DNA from: Verrucomicrobiota bacterium
GTDB lineage: Bacteria > Verrucomicrobiota > Verrucomicrobiia > Chthoniobacterales > UBA10450
DNA: 11,354 nt
Assembly (NCBI GenBank): GCA_003219995.1
Contig: QHRC01000022.1
Location: forward strand, 1 to 11,354
Reading direction: 5' to 3'
A program made the position numbers and the translations under genes. The notes beneath the pieces are model-generated. The model was not told where the DNA came from, did not search any database, and saw only the letters and a list, made by a program, of their open reading frames with translations. Shown here piece after piece: positions 1 through 6,551 of the stretch (positions are counted from its first letter, which is position 1; every line of letters begins with the position of its first letter).

Positions 1-361
1 CCGCTTCGTGTTTTTCCTCGGCCGCTTCCATCCGGCGAATGGCGATGTCGGTCCCGAGCGCGCGATTGAACCAGCGCTTGAAACGGGTGCCGATTGTGTC
101 CGGCAGCTTCGGAATTGGTGCGCCGAGATCGGCAAGTTTCTTTGCCCAACGTTCCGCGTGGCGCTCCTCCGCTTCCGCCATGCGGCGCAAAATGCCTTTA
201 CGCCTTTCATCCACTTCGCGCGACGCCAGCTCGCGGTAGACCTGCGCCGTCTCGACCTCCGCCCGCCAATTGCGCTGCACGACTTCAATTGTCTCCTCCG
301 CTCGCGACGGCTGTCGGAGTTGTCGATCTTTGGATCCGCCTGATGACTTTTCTGTTGTCAT
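1..361 (-). CDS. Ferritin-like / VIT1-type membrane protein, N-terminal part (runs off left edge)
   Basis: Open frame from an ATG at 361-359 to the window edge, 120 residues and no stop. After a polar N-terminus of about 25 residues it is rich in charged helices. Diiron ligand-like positions are visible: Glu35 (in NWRAEVETA), Tyr42, an ExxH at 65-68 (EERH) and a second ExxH at 115-118 (EEKH). This pattern is typical of rubrerythrin/ferritin-like domains, and the surrounding sequence resembles proteins in which such a domain precedes a VIT1/CCC1 iron/manganese transporter (MbfA-like). The membrane half would lie beyond the window, so the transporter assignment is an inference. The ATG overlaps the TGA of the upstream EamA gene (ATGA), so translation is probably coupled. 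Likely role: iron or peroxide handling at the membrane. Confidence 0.72.
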   Translation of the reverse strand, partial: MTTEKSSGGSKDRQLRQPSRAEETIEVVQRNWRAEVETAQVYRELASREVDERRKGILRRMAEAEERHAERWAKKLADLGAPIPKLPDTIGTRFKRWFNRALGTDIAIRRMEAAEEKHEA

Positions 362-1311
362 TGGGCGCACTCCGCTCCGGCGACTTGTCCGGTAAGGACT
401 GGCTCCGTTCTGGATTTCATTTGCTGCCAGGTGATTACAACTGCCACCGACCCGATAATCAATCCCGCACCGATCCACGTCCGCAAAGTCAGACGTTCGC
501 CAGCAAAAAGGGTCCCGAGGAAAATGGCCACGATTGGATTGACGTAAGCATAGGTCGCGACTTTTGCCGGCTCGCAGTGACGGAGCAGATAAAAGTAAGC
601 GGTGTAACCAACGAGCGCTCCGATAAGCACGAGATAAACGAACGCGCCTAACGAGAGCCAGGTTACGTTGCGGATATCGAATTGGCGATATTCGCCCAAT
701 CCGAGTCCAGCGAGGATGAGCAACGCTCCGCCGCAAATCATTTGCTGACCCGCCGCGACAAACAGCGACGACGAGTGTTTAGCCTTGCGCGAATAGAGCG
801 AGCCGATCGACCAAAGTAACGACGCGACCACCAGGATCGACATGCCCCATGCCAGATGATTTCCGGTCGAACTTGTGAATGCCGGCCCAACCAAAATTCC
901 GACTCCGATAAAGCCGCCGATCAATCCGAGCCAGACGATCGACGTCGGCCGGGACGCCGTGCCGCTGAGCCAACCAAGCAGCGCGATGTAAATCGGAACT
1001 GTGGCGACGAGCAACGCGGCCAATCCGGTCGGGACCCATTTTTCGGATATGGTGACACCGCCGTTTCCGCCCAAAAGCAAACAAGCGCCGATAATCAGCG
1101 CCGTCCACCATGTCGATCTTTCCGGTTTCGGCGCGCCTTGCAATCGCGCGATCCCGTACATGATTGCACCCGCGGAAAAGAAACGCACGCCCGCCATCAA
1201 AAACGGCGGGATCGATTGAATGGCGAAAAGGATTCCGAGATAAGTCGAACCCCAGATCAAATAAACTGCGGCAAACGCAATGATGATCCAAATTCTCTTC
1301 GGCGCCGCCAT
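358..1311 (-). CDS. EamA/DMT-family transporter (YedA-like)
   Basis: 317 residues, the usual length for the drug/metabolite transporter superfamily, with about ten hydrophobic helices in two EamA repeats (about 10-140 and 155-295). Family signatures are the N-terminal YLIWGSTYLGI segment, RFFSAG near residue 43, and in the second half HCEPAKVATYAYVNPIVA followed by FAGERLT (about 245-275), the classic end of the second EamA repeat. The ATG at 1311 has a good Shine-Dalgarno (AAGG, 6 nt upstream). It should act in the inner membrane as an exporter of small metabolites; the substrate cannot be read from sequence. It is the first gene of an apparent two-gene unit and overlaps the downstream ferritin-like gene by 4 bases. 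Confidence 0.9.
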   Translation of the reverse strand: MAAPKRIWIIIAFAAVYLIWGSTYLGILFAIQSIPPFLMAGVRFFSAGAIMYGIARLQGAPKPERSTWWTALIIGACLLLGGNGGVTISEKWVPTGLAALLVATVPIYIALLGWLSGTASRPTSIVWLGLIGGFIGVGILVGPAFTSSTGNHLAWGMSILVVASLLWSIGSLYSRKAKHSSSLFVAAGQQMICGGALLILAGLGLGEYRQFDIRNVTWLSLGAFVYLVLIGALVGYTAYFYLLRHCEPAKVATYAYVNPIVAIFLGTLFAGERLTLRTWIGAGLIIGSVAVVITWQQMKSRTEPVLTGQVAGAECAQ

Positions 1312-1336
1312 CGCTCACCTTCCCGCATCGTGCGGG
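1312..1336 (-). promoter_or_regulatory. Shine-Dalgarno and adjacent 5' UTR hairpin of the EamA gene
   Basis: Read on the minus strand, AAGGTGA (1321-1315) is the ribosome binding site. Directly 5' of it is a perfect stem CCCGCA / TGCGGG with a 3-base loop (1322-1336). The hairpin abuts the ribosome binding site and could affect its access; its stem is seen directly, its role is inferred. Confidence 0.4.
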
Positions 1337-1649
1337 CAGAGCAAGCGACCGCGGCGTGTCAGGCCGCCTCCGACTTGACGCGCCCGATGTGCGGTTGGAA
1401 GCTTCTGCCAGTTCTTTGTTTCGCTTAATGGATCGGCCAGTTGTCGATCTTGCGGGGGAACCAATTTCTGTTCCGCGAACGCGGAAAAGATCGGGGCGAA
1501 CGATGCGCGGCATCGAGAGCATTTAATGGCTCCAGCCCGACAGCTAACCTCGTCGGCATCATTAAAGGGCAAGGAAGTCGTAGGGAACCGGCTCCAGTGA
1601 AAGTCAGGCGTCTCGTCGCGCGAGTGCTGCCTCGTTTTGAGTCGAAAAA
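1312..1649. other. Divergent intergenic region between the EamA and first permease genes
   Basis: About 338 bp separating two divergently transcribed genes, so both promoters should be here. I could not find a convincing -35/-10 pair with correct spacing on either strand. It contains one copy of TGTCGATCTT (1442-1451), the hairpin beside the EamA start, and a short open frame on the plus strand (1441-1653) whose TGA overlaps the permease TTG start. That frame has no recognisable domain and no ribosome binding site, so I do not call it a gene. Confidence 0.5.
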
Positions 1650-3485
1650 TTGATACCAACTAACGTTAAGCGTCCGCGCAACGTGGATGTGCCGCGCGCA
1701 GCCGCGATTCTTTACGGCGACTGGGGCACGAGCAAAGCCTACGTCATCGGTCTCGCCTTCGCCGTCGCCGGGTACGCCTCGTTCTGGCTCATCGCGCTCA
1801 TGTGCGTCCTTACCGCGCTCGTCGGCATCAACTACATGATCATCTGCCGTCTTTATCCGGACGGCGGCGGCGTCTACGCCAGCGTGCGACATCGCAGCGA
1901 AGTGATTTCGATCGTCGGTGCGTTCCTGCTCATCGCTGACTATTTGGTAACGGCGGCAATCAGCGCGCTGTCGGCGTTTCAATATCTCGGCGTTCCGCAT
2001 CCGGAAAAGTTCGCCGCCGCGGCCATCCTCATTATCGGATTGCTCAACCTGCTCGGACCAAAACACACCGGTGGCCTCGCCTTCTTGATTTCGGTGCCAA
2101 CCCTGATCGTCGTCGTCGTTCTCGGACTTTTCAGTCTGCCGCACATGGGCGAAGCGATCGGTCATCTGCAACCGTTGCATGGCGGGTTCTGGTCGAACTG
2201 GGCGGGATTTGTCGGAATCGTGCTTGCGCTTTCCGGTGTCGAAGCGATCGCCAACGCCACAGGTGTGATGCGCCTCGATCCCGGCAGCACCGATGCGCAA
2301 CCGTCGGTGCGTAAAACGTCCACGCCCGCAATTCTCTGGGTCATGATCGAAGTTTGCATTTTCACCGCGTTGCTCGGGCTCGCCATGCACGCGCTCGGCG
2401 GATTGCAGATCGCCCACGGCGATGTCAACGCGCCGCATGCCGAAGGCGTGCGCGACTACATGCTGCGTTACATGGGAGAAGTATTCGTCGGCGGCGCGCT
2501 CGGCCCGGTGATCGGTCACGCTTTCGGTATCGCCGTCAGCATCGTCTTCGCTCTGCTTCTCCTCTCCGCCGTCAACACTGCGATTGTCGATCTTATCACG
2601 ATCCAATTCCTTATGTCGCGCGATCGTGAGCTGCCAAACATTTTCCAACGACTGAACAAATGGGGCGTGCCGAGCGCGGGCATGATGCTCGCCACCATCG
2701 TCCCGATGTTGCTCGTGATTCTCGTTAAAGACATGGCCGGTCTCGCCGATCTTTACGCCGTCGGCGTCGTCGGCGCGATCGCCACCAATGTTGGCGCGAC
2801 CGCGACCGACCGGAAACTGCCGATCAAACCGTGGGAACGCACGCTCATGTTCGCGACGTTCGTCGTTATGTTCGCGATCGAAATGTCGTTGCTCATCGAC
2901 AAGCCGAACGCGCGTTATTTCGCCGTCACCATTCTCGCCGTCGGTTTGATCCTGCGCGGCCTTGTCCAGGAACGCCGCGCCAAGAAAGAGGCAATACCTT
3001 CGCCGCAGCTAATACCCGAAAAGTTACCTGTCGATCTTGCGCCGGCGCTCCCGAAAGAACCTCCGATTGCTGTTTCAGTGGGGGCCGAATCAATTCTCTG
3101 CGCTATCAGAGGAACAGGCCGCACCCTCGACTTTGCTTTGAAGGAAGCGCAAGAAACTGGCCGCCGCCTGTATCTGCTTTTCGTCCGCGAACAACCGTTC
3201 ATGACCGAACAGGACAGTAAACGCAAATGGCAGCAGGATGAAGAAGCGAGCGAAGTATTCCGCGTCGCCAAAGAAAAAGCGGGCGACCATCCACCATTGT
3301 TTGCGTATGCCGTCAGCCCGTCTGCCGCCGAAACAATTGTCGATGTCGCGGCCACCGTCGGCGCTTCGCGCCTCATCCTCGGCACACCAAAACGCAACGC
3401 GCTTATCAATCTTCTCCGCGGCAACGTAATTCGCGAAGTCTCCAACTCACTTCCGGAAGAGATCGATCTGCTTGTTTATGCCTGA
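1650..3485 (+). CDS. APC-family amino acid permease with C-terminal UspA-like domain (copy 1)
   Basis: 611 residues. Residues 18-440 form an APC-type permease of about 12 helices: LYGDWGTSKAYVIGL in the first segment, ALSGVEAIAN at about 193-202 (helix 6 region), and the conserved SRDRELP at 323-329 that matches the APC 'RDG-LP' loop. A linker (about 440-473) leads to a UspA-like domain (474-611) whose end has the nucleotide-loop pattern G578-T-P-K-R582 and RGN at 590-592. It should import or exchange an amino acid or polyamine, with the cytosolic USP tail regulating it; the substrate is unknown. The start is TTG at 1650: an in-frame TGA at 1638 excludes anything further upstream, and the next residues align with the paralogue at 6552-8450. 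The Shine-Dalgarno is weak (GAG). Confidence 0.88.
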   Translation: MIPTNVKRPRNVDVPRAAAILYGDWGTSKAYVIGLAFAVAGYASFWLIALMCVLTALVGINYMIICRLYPDGGGVYASVRHRSEVISIVGAFLLIADYLVTAAISALSAFQYLGVPHPEKFAAAAILIIGLLNLLGPKHTGGLAFLISVPTLIVVVVLGLFSLPHMGEAIGHLQPLHGGFWSNWAGFVGIVLALSGVEAIANATGVMRLDPGSTDAQPSVRKTSTPAILWVMIEVCIFTALLGLAMHALGGLQIAHGDVNAPHAEGVRDYMLRYMGEVFVGGALGPVIGHAFGIAVSIVFALLLLSAVNTAIVDLITIQFLMSRDRELPNIFQRLNKWGVPSAGMMLATIVPMLLVILVKDMAGLADLYAVGVVGAIATNVGATATDRKLPIKPWERTLMFATFVVMFAIEMSLLIDKPNARYFAVTILAVGLILRGLVQERRAKKEAIPSPQLIPEKLPVDLAPALPKEPPIAVSVGAESILCAIRGTGRTLDFALKEAQETGRRLYLLFVREQPFMTEQDSKRKWQQDEEASEVFRVAKEKAGDHPPLFAYAVSPSAAETIVDVAATVGASRLILGTPKRNALINLLRGNVIREVSNSLPEEIDLLVYA

Positions 3486-3489
3486 TCGA

Positions 3490-3518
3490 TTGACCAAGTC
3501 GCCGAACTGGTCTATAGA
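3490..3518 (+). promoter_or_regulatory. Candidate sigma70 promoter upstream of the 3D-domain gene
   Basis: TTGACC (3490-3495), a 17-base spacer and TATAGA (3513-3518) fit a sigma70 promoter, although the last -10 position is not T. It would give a leader of about 150 nt ahead of the gene at 3680. It starts only 5 bases after the permease stop. Confidence 0.3.
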
Positions 3519-3556
3519 AAGATCGGCTCGTCACACCGAGTCGCAGTCAGAAGTCC

Positions 3557-3580
3557 GCGCGCCCTTAAGGGCTAGCGCGC
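3557..3580 (+). terminator. Palindromic hairpin after the first permease gene
   Basis: A perfect 12-bp palindrome GCCCTTAAGGGC (3561-3572) lies between two GCGCGC blocks (3557-3562 and 3575-3580), so alternative stems can form. It lies 72 bp past the permease stop. No T-run follows, so it is a weak terminator candidate and could instead be an operator or REP-like site. Confidence 0.25.
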
Positions 3581-3679
3581 CGGGGCTGTTCCGAATCTGA
3601 AGTAGAAGACGTAGTTCTGCGGCTTTCGGAGTCGAGAATAGCGTGCTCCGCCCGAGACTCGACGACATCGGAGCAACTT

Positions 3680-4084
3680 TTGGAAGTCATGAAGTTATTT
3701 TGCGCAGTTATATTTTTATTGTCGTTGGCGTCGGCCGCTTTCGCGGCCGAGGAATCGGTCCTGGCGCGTGTCACCAGTTATTGGGCAGATGAGGGAGCTT
3801 CCGTTAAATATGCCAGTACGGGCCGACGATTGCGCGCCGGACATTGCGCAGTCGATCCAAAACGAATTCCGTACGGCAGTAAAATCGTCTTCCCCGATCG
3901 CGCCTGCACCGCGGTCGACACCGGGCCGGCGGTTATTAGTCGTAAAGCCGCTCGGCTATGCGCGCGGACTGCCAGCCAACTCAAGGCCATCGTGGTTGAT
4001 CGATTTTTTGAAACAAAACGAGAGGCGATGGCGTGGATGAATGCGAATCCCGAGTTCATGACACTTCAGGTTGTTTCGCCCTGA
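3680..4084 (+). CDS. Small secreted 3D-domain (RlpA-like barrel) protein
   Basis: 134 residues. The N-terminus is a signal peptide: Lys5, a hydrophobic core (6-19) and a cleavage site after AFA (20-22). The rest is a compact 3D domain: ARVTSYWADEG at the start, then AVDPKRIPYGSKIVF, AVDTGPAV and VVDRFFETKREAMAW, giving the three conserved aspartates that name the family. The fold is a double-psi beta barrel related to lytic transglycosylases (MltA, RlpA, Sps/YabE proteins), so a periplasmic cell-wall role is likely. No partner domain (LysM, G5, SPOR) is present. Start choice: TTG at 3680 has GGAG 6 nt upstream; the alternative ATG at 3689 has GGAAG only 2 nt upstream. Both leave the signal peptide intact. 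Confidence 0.82.
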   Translation: MEVMKLFCAVIFLLSLASAAFAAEESVLARVTSYWADEGASVKYASTGRRLRAGHCAVDPKRIPYGSKIVFPDRACTAVDTGPAVISRKAARLCARTASQLKAIVVDRFFETKREAMAWMNANPEFMTLQVVSP

Positions 4085-4097
4085 TTACATTCAGAGC

Positions 4098-4114
4098 CGA
4101 CCGAGCTACGGTCG
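4098..4114 (+). terminator. Weak hairpin after the 3D-domain gene
   Basis: CGACCG and CGGTCG form a 6-bp stem with a 5-base loop, 13 bp after the stop at 4084. The following bases are A/T-rich (ATTACAAAT) but not a T-run, so termination is only possible. Confidence 0.3.
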
Positions 4115-4160
4115 ATTACAAATAAAGATCGGATCCTTTCTATCAGCGCCGGAGGCATTT

Positions 4161-4223
4161 ATGACGGAAACCGCGCCGTCATCCTGGACAGGTACGAAAA
4201 AGGCTGTAAATAGATGGAGATGA
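4161..4223 (+). CDS. Possible 20-codon leader peptide ORF
   Basis: ATG at 4161 preceded by GGAGG at 4151-4155 with a 5-base spacer, the best Shine-Dalgarno in the window, and ended by TGA at 4221-4223. The peptide begins MTETAPSSWTG and is basic at the end. Its first codons lie in an inverted repeat (ATGACGG at 4161-4167, CCGTCAT at 4176-4182) that could hide the start codon. A second tiny frame starts at 4220 with an ATGA overlap and reaches TAA at 4276. There is no homology evidence; the ribosome site may be chance. Confidence 0.22.
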   Translation: MTETAPSSWTGTKKAVNRWR

Positions 4224-4227
4224 AAAC

Positions 4228-4289
4228 GATCAACGCGCCAATGTGCGCCGCCCGCCGCGGCGGGCAGGCTGCATAAAAGCCCGTTGATC
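4228..4289 (+). ncRNA. Structured element, possible small RNA or leader RNA
   Basis: An outer inverted repeat GATCAACG (4228-4235) / CGTTGATC (4282-4289) encloses the perfect 16-bp palindrome GCCCGCCGCGGCGGGC (4250-4265) and an alternative pairing CGGGC (4261-4265) with GCCCG (4279-4283). Nested and competing stems are typical of structured RNA. It matches no riboswitch consensus that I know. With the terminator at 4304-4354 it could be the body of a small RNA or the leader of the gene at 4406. Confidence 0.35.
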
Positions 4290-4303
4290 TCGCCAAGTTG
4301 GAG

Positions 4304-4354
4304 CCCGCTTTTCGCGGCACCCCAGTGGTCGAATCTTACCACGCGCGGGTTTTT
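4304..4354 (+). terminator. Rho-independent terminator-like hairpin (or attenuator)
   Basis: CCCGC (4304-4308) pairs with GCGGG (4345-4349), an inner stem is GTGGT (4325-4329) with ACCAC (4338-4342), and TTTTT follows directly (4350-4354). It points towards the gene at 4406, 51 bp away, so it either ends an upstream RNA or acts as an attenuator for that gene. Confidence 0.5.
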
Positions 4355-4405
4355 GCGCCGGTCGTCCGAACCGAATTCGGGAATAACTCTCAACAATTTT
4401 AATTT

Positions 4406-4684
4406 ATGAAACCAACACCTCAAATCAGTCAACACGTTCCCCGGGGTTTTCCCGTAACGGATTACAACTTTCAGCCGACTGTGGAAACGCCGACGAGCTC
4501 GTCTGCCACTCTTTCGGCAACGAAGCCGCCCGCTTTCCACAAATTAAGCAGCGAATTCTTCGGTGCAGAAACGAGCCGGGATTATATCGTCGAGCTTTCG
4601 TTCTTCATTCTGATCACCGGCCTCGCCGTCTGGCCGGTCGTGTCGATGCTCGCTTGCCTGGCGTGGATGAAAATTGTGTTCTAG
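4406..4684 (+). CDS. Small single-pass membrane protein, function unknown
   Basis: 92 residues. The first 50 or so are polar and rich in Pro, Ser and Thr, with no signal peptide. The segment from RDYIVELSFF to the C-terminus (about 58-92) is one hydrophobic helix containing AVWPVVSMLACLAW. The protein therefore looks tail-anchored, with the polar part in the cytosol. I recall small proteins of Verrucomicrobiota with a similar WP-containing C-terminal helix, but this is recall, not a search. No Shine-Dalgarno is visible before the ATG (the upstream bases are A/T-rich). The codon choice in the 3' half is GC-rich at third positions, which supports real coding. The upstream structured region and the terminator-like hairpin suggest control at RNA level. 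Confidence 0.65.
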   Translation: MKPTPQISQHVPRGFPVTDYNFQPTVETPTSSSATLSATKPPAFHKLSSEFFGAETSRDYIVELSFFILITGLAVWPVVSMLACLAWMKIVF

Positions 4685-4694
4685 GCAATTTCGA

Positions 4695-4746
4695 CTGTAG
4701 GGGACGACGCTGTCGTCCCGTGGGAAGCCAACGGCTTCCCCTACAG
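4695..4746. repeat. Cloverleaf palindromic repeat, copy A (52 bp)
   Basis: Terminal inverted repeats CTGTAGGGG (4695-4703) and CCCCTACAG (4738-4746) enclose two perfect hairpins: GGGACGAC / GTCGTCCC (4701-4719, 3-base loop) and GGGAAGCC / GGCTTCCC (4722-4740, 3-base loop), 2 bases apart. The same plan recurs at 8763-8819. It lies 10 bp after the stop of the small membrane protein. It resembles REP-like or non-autonomous palindromic elements. Confidence 0.75.
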
Positions 4747-4816
4747 GGGCTTGGGGTTATGGCGGTTTCCTAATTCCTGTTTTGCTGCTTTCCCGATTCG
4801 AAGCGTTTTAACGCAA

Positions 4817-4834
4817 GCCGCCGGGGACGGCGGC
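4817..4834 (-). terminator. Hairpin between convergent genes, candidate serA terminator
   Basis: GCCGCCG (4817-4823) and CGGCGGC (4828-4834) make a 7-bp GC stem with a 4-base loop, 10 bp past the serA stop. On the minus strand it is followed by TTGCGTTAAAACGC, only partly T-rich and itself able to form a small stem. It could serve both converging transcripts. Confidence 0.4.
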
Positions 4835-4843
4835 CGCTACAAC

Positions 4844-6436
4844 TCAAAGTTCAATGACTTGCGCGGAATGGATGTCCTCGCTGGCGCGAATTTTTTCGAG
4901 CAACTGCGCGTCCGGCGTGGAGTCGAGATTTAAAACGGTGAGCGCGGTACCGCCGGCTTGATTCCGGCTGAGCGACATGGTGGCGATGTTTACTCCATGA
5001 TTGCCCAGCATTGTACCGACGCGGCCGACCATTCCGGGGCGGTCCGTGTTTTCCAAAACCAAAAGGACGCCGTGCGGACGCGCTTCGACCGGGCGGCTGT
5101 TCACACTGACGATGCGCGGAGTCGCGCCAAAAAACGCGCCGCCGACGGAAACGGTTTTACCATCCGCGACGGCGGAAAGTTCAAGCAAGTCGGTGTAATC
5201 GCCTGCTGCGCTCAAGCGGGTTTCGGTGATTTTGAGTCCGAGAGTTTCAGCAAAGGCCGGCGCGTTGACCTCGTTCACTTCGCTCCCGCCGGCGCTTTGC
5301 AAAAATCCCTTCAGGACCGCGCGCGTGATCGTGGTCGTATCGACCTCGTTGACTTTGCCACTGTAATTAATGTTGAGCGTCTCGACTCGGCGCGGCGCGA
5401 TTTGCGAGAGAAATCTGCCGAGCTTTTCCCCGAAACGCAGATGCGGTCCAATGATCGACAATGTCTTGGCGTCCAGGTTTGGCATGTTGATGGCGTTGCG
5501 AATCGTTCCTTCGAGCAACGCCGCGCGGACCGATTGCGCGATTTCGATGCCGACACTCTCCTGCGCCTCAGCGGTGGACGCACCGAGATGAGGAGTGAGA
5601 ACAAGGTTCGGCGCCAGGCGCAGCGGCGAATCGTCCGGCAAAGGCTCGTGCTCGAAAACATCGAGCGCAGCGGCGGCAACATGTCGATCTTGCAAGGCGC
5701 GGGCGAGCGCAGCTTCGTCAACCAGTCCGCCACGTGCGCAATTGATGATGCGGACGCCGCGTTTTGTTTTTTGTAGCCGCGCGGGATCGACAATGTGATG
5801 CGTCTCGGCTGTTAAGGGCGTGTGGAGCGAGATGAAATCGGAATTTGTCAGCAAATCGTCCAGCTCATCGACCAGCTCGACCTGCAAACTGCGTGCCCGC
5901 GTTGCCGAGAGATACGGATCGTAGGCGAGCACGCGCATGCCGAAAGCAATTGCCCGCCGGCTCAGTTCGCTCCCGATCCGGCCCAGGCCGATGACGCCAA
6001 GGGTTTTGTTGTAAAGCTCGACGCCTTCGAAATTTTTGCGGTCCCAATTCTTCCCGCGCACGCTCGCGTCGGCCTGAGGAATTCGTCGCGCCACCGAAAG
6101 CAAAAGCGAAAAGGCATGTTCGGCGGTGGAAACGGTATTTCCACCGGGCGCGTTGAGCACGACAATCCCGCGGCGGGTCGCTGCCTCAACATCAACATTG
6201 TCTACACCGACGCCGGCGCGGCCGACAACGCGCAGTTTTGTTCCGGCATTCAAGATCTTCGAACTAACTTTCGTTTCGCTTCGAATGATGATCGCGCTGA
6301 ATTCCGGGATGAGGGCGACAAGTTCAGGTTCGGTTAAGGCGGTTTTTGTAGTGAGTTCGAGAGCGTTGTCACGCGCAAGCTCTTCGATGCCGCGCGGCGA
6401 GATGGCATCGGCAATGAGAACTCGCGGCGTGGTCAT
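4844..6436 (-). CDS. serA: D-3-phosphoglycerate dehydrogenase, long ACT-containing form
   Basis: 530 residues, the normal length of the long type of this enzyme, which oxidises 3-phosphoglycerate with NAD+ to 3-phosphohydroxypyruvate in the first step of serine synthesis. The N-terminal substrate region (1-95) includes VGRAGVGVDNVD; the NAD fold has GLGRIG at 150-155; catalytic residues are Arg235 (NCARGGLVDE), Glu264 (EHEP) and His283 (TPHLGAST). Residues of about 320-450 form the allosteric substrate-binding domain and 455-530 an ACT domain (RPGMVGRVG, then GVNIATM), the usual serine sensor. All key residues are present. The ATG at 6436 fits the family N-terminus; no Shine-Dalgarno precedes it. 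It lies 115 bp downstream of the second permease gene on the same strand. Confidence 0.96.
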   Translation of the reverse strand: MTTPRVLIADAISPRGIEELARDNALELTTKTALTEPELVALIPEFSAIIIRSETKVSSKILNAGTKLRVVGRAGVGVDNVDVEAATRRGIVVLNAPGGNTVSTAEHAFSLLLSVARRIPQADASVRGKNWDRKNFEGVELYNKTLGVIGLGRIGSELSRRAIAFGMRVLAYDPYLSATRARSLQVELVDELDDLLTNSDFISLHTPLTAETHHIVDPARLQKTKRGVRIINCARGGLVDEAALARALQDRHVAAAALDVFEHEPLPDDSPLRLAPNLVLTPHLGASTAEAQESVGIEIAQSVRAALLEGTIRNAINMPNLDAKTLSIIGPHLRFGEKLGRFLSQIAPRRVETLNINYSGKVNEVDTTTITRAVLKGFLQSAGGSEVNEVNAPAFAETLGLKITETRLSAAGDYTDLLELSAVADGKTVSVGGAFFGATPRIVSVNSRPVEARPHGVLLVLENTDRPGMVGRVGTMLGNHGVNIATMSLSRNQAGGTALTVLNLDSTPDAQLLEKIRASEDIHSAQVIEL

Positions 6437-6551
6437 AGCGGAAGTAAACGTTCAACAGCCTGCCCTGAGCGCAAGTCGAATGGGTTCAGCATCGGAACGT
6501 TCAATGTTCAATTCTGCGGCGGTCATACCGGGCCGTGCGCGGCTACAGGCC
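6437..6551 (-). promoter_or_regulatory. serA upstream region with short direct repeats
   Basis: Contains two copies of AACGTTCAA (6447-6455 and 6496-6504) and a related TGTTCAA (6505-6511). The second copy includes the palindrome GAACGTTC (6495-6502). Between them, 6463-6484 begins CCCTGAGCG and ends GTCGAATGGG, like a degenerate copy of the CCCTGAGC...GTCGAAGGG intergenic repeat that I know from several phyla. GGGCC (6530-6534) and GGCCC (6548-6552) form a loose stem at the permease stop, without a T-run. No clear promoter was found; operator function is inferred. Confidence 0.35.

Noticed and set aside
779..1522. 247-codon minus-strand frame overlapping the EamA gene in another frame
   Set aside because: Arg/Asp-rich low-quality translation in a shifted frame of the EamA transporter.
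1555..1615. Purine-rich stretch that recalls parts of a cobalamin riboswitch
   Set aside because: The B12-box and conserved core order are not there, and the downstream gene is not a cobalamin gene.
1441..1653. 70-codon plus-strand frame ending in a TTGA overlap with the permease start
   Set aside because: The overlap is suggestive of coupling, but it begins with TTG, has no Shine-Dalgarno and shows no known motif.
1425..2648. Long open frame (407 codons) on the minus strand opposite the first permease gene
   Set aside because: Antisense to a well-supported permease, with a composition of mostly charged residues and no hydrophobic or domain pattern; a shadow of GC-rich codons.
4106..4540. 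144-codon minus-strand frame across the structured region and the start of the small membrane protein
   Set aside because: No ribosome site, no recognisable domain, and it overlaps the better supported plus-strand gene. I considered a decayed gene fragment, but nothing identifies a parent.
4958..5776. 272-codon plus-strand frame inside serA
   Set aside because: Antisense to serA, which has all catalytic motifs; shadow frame.
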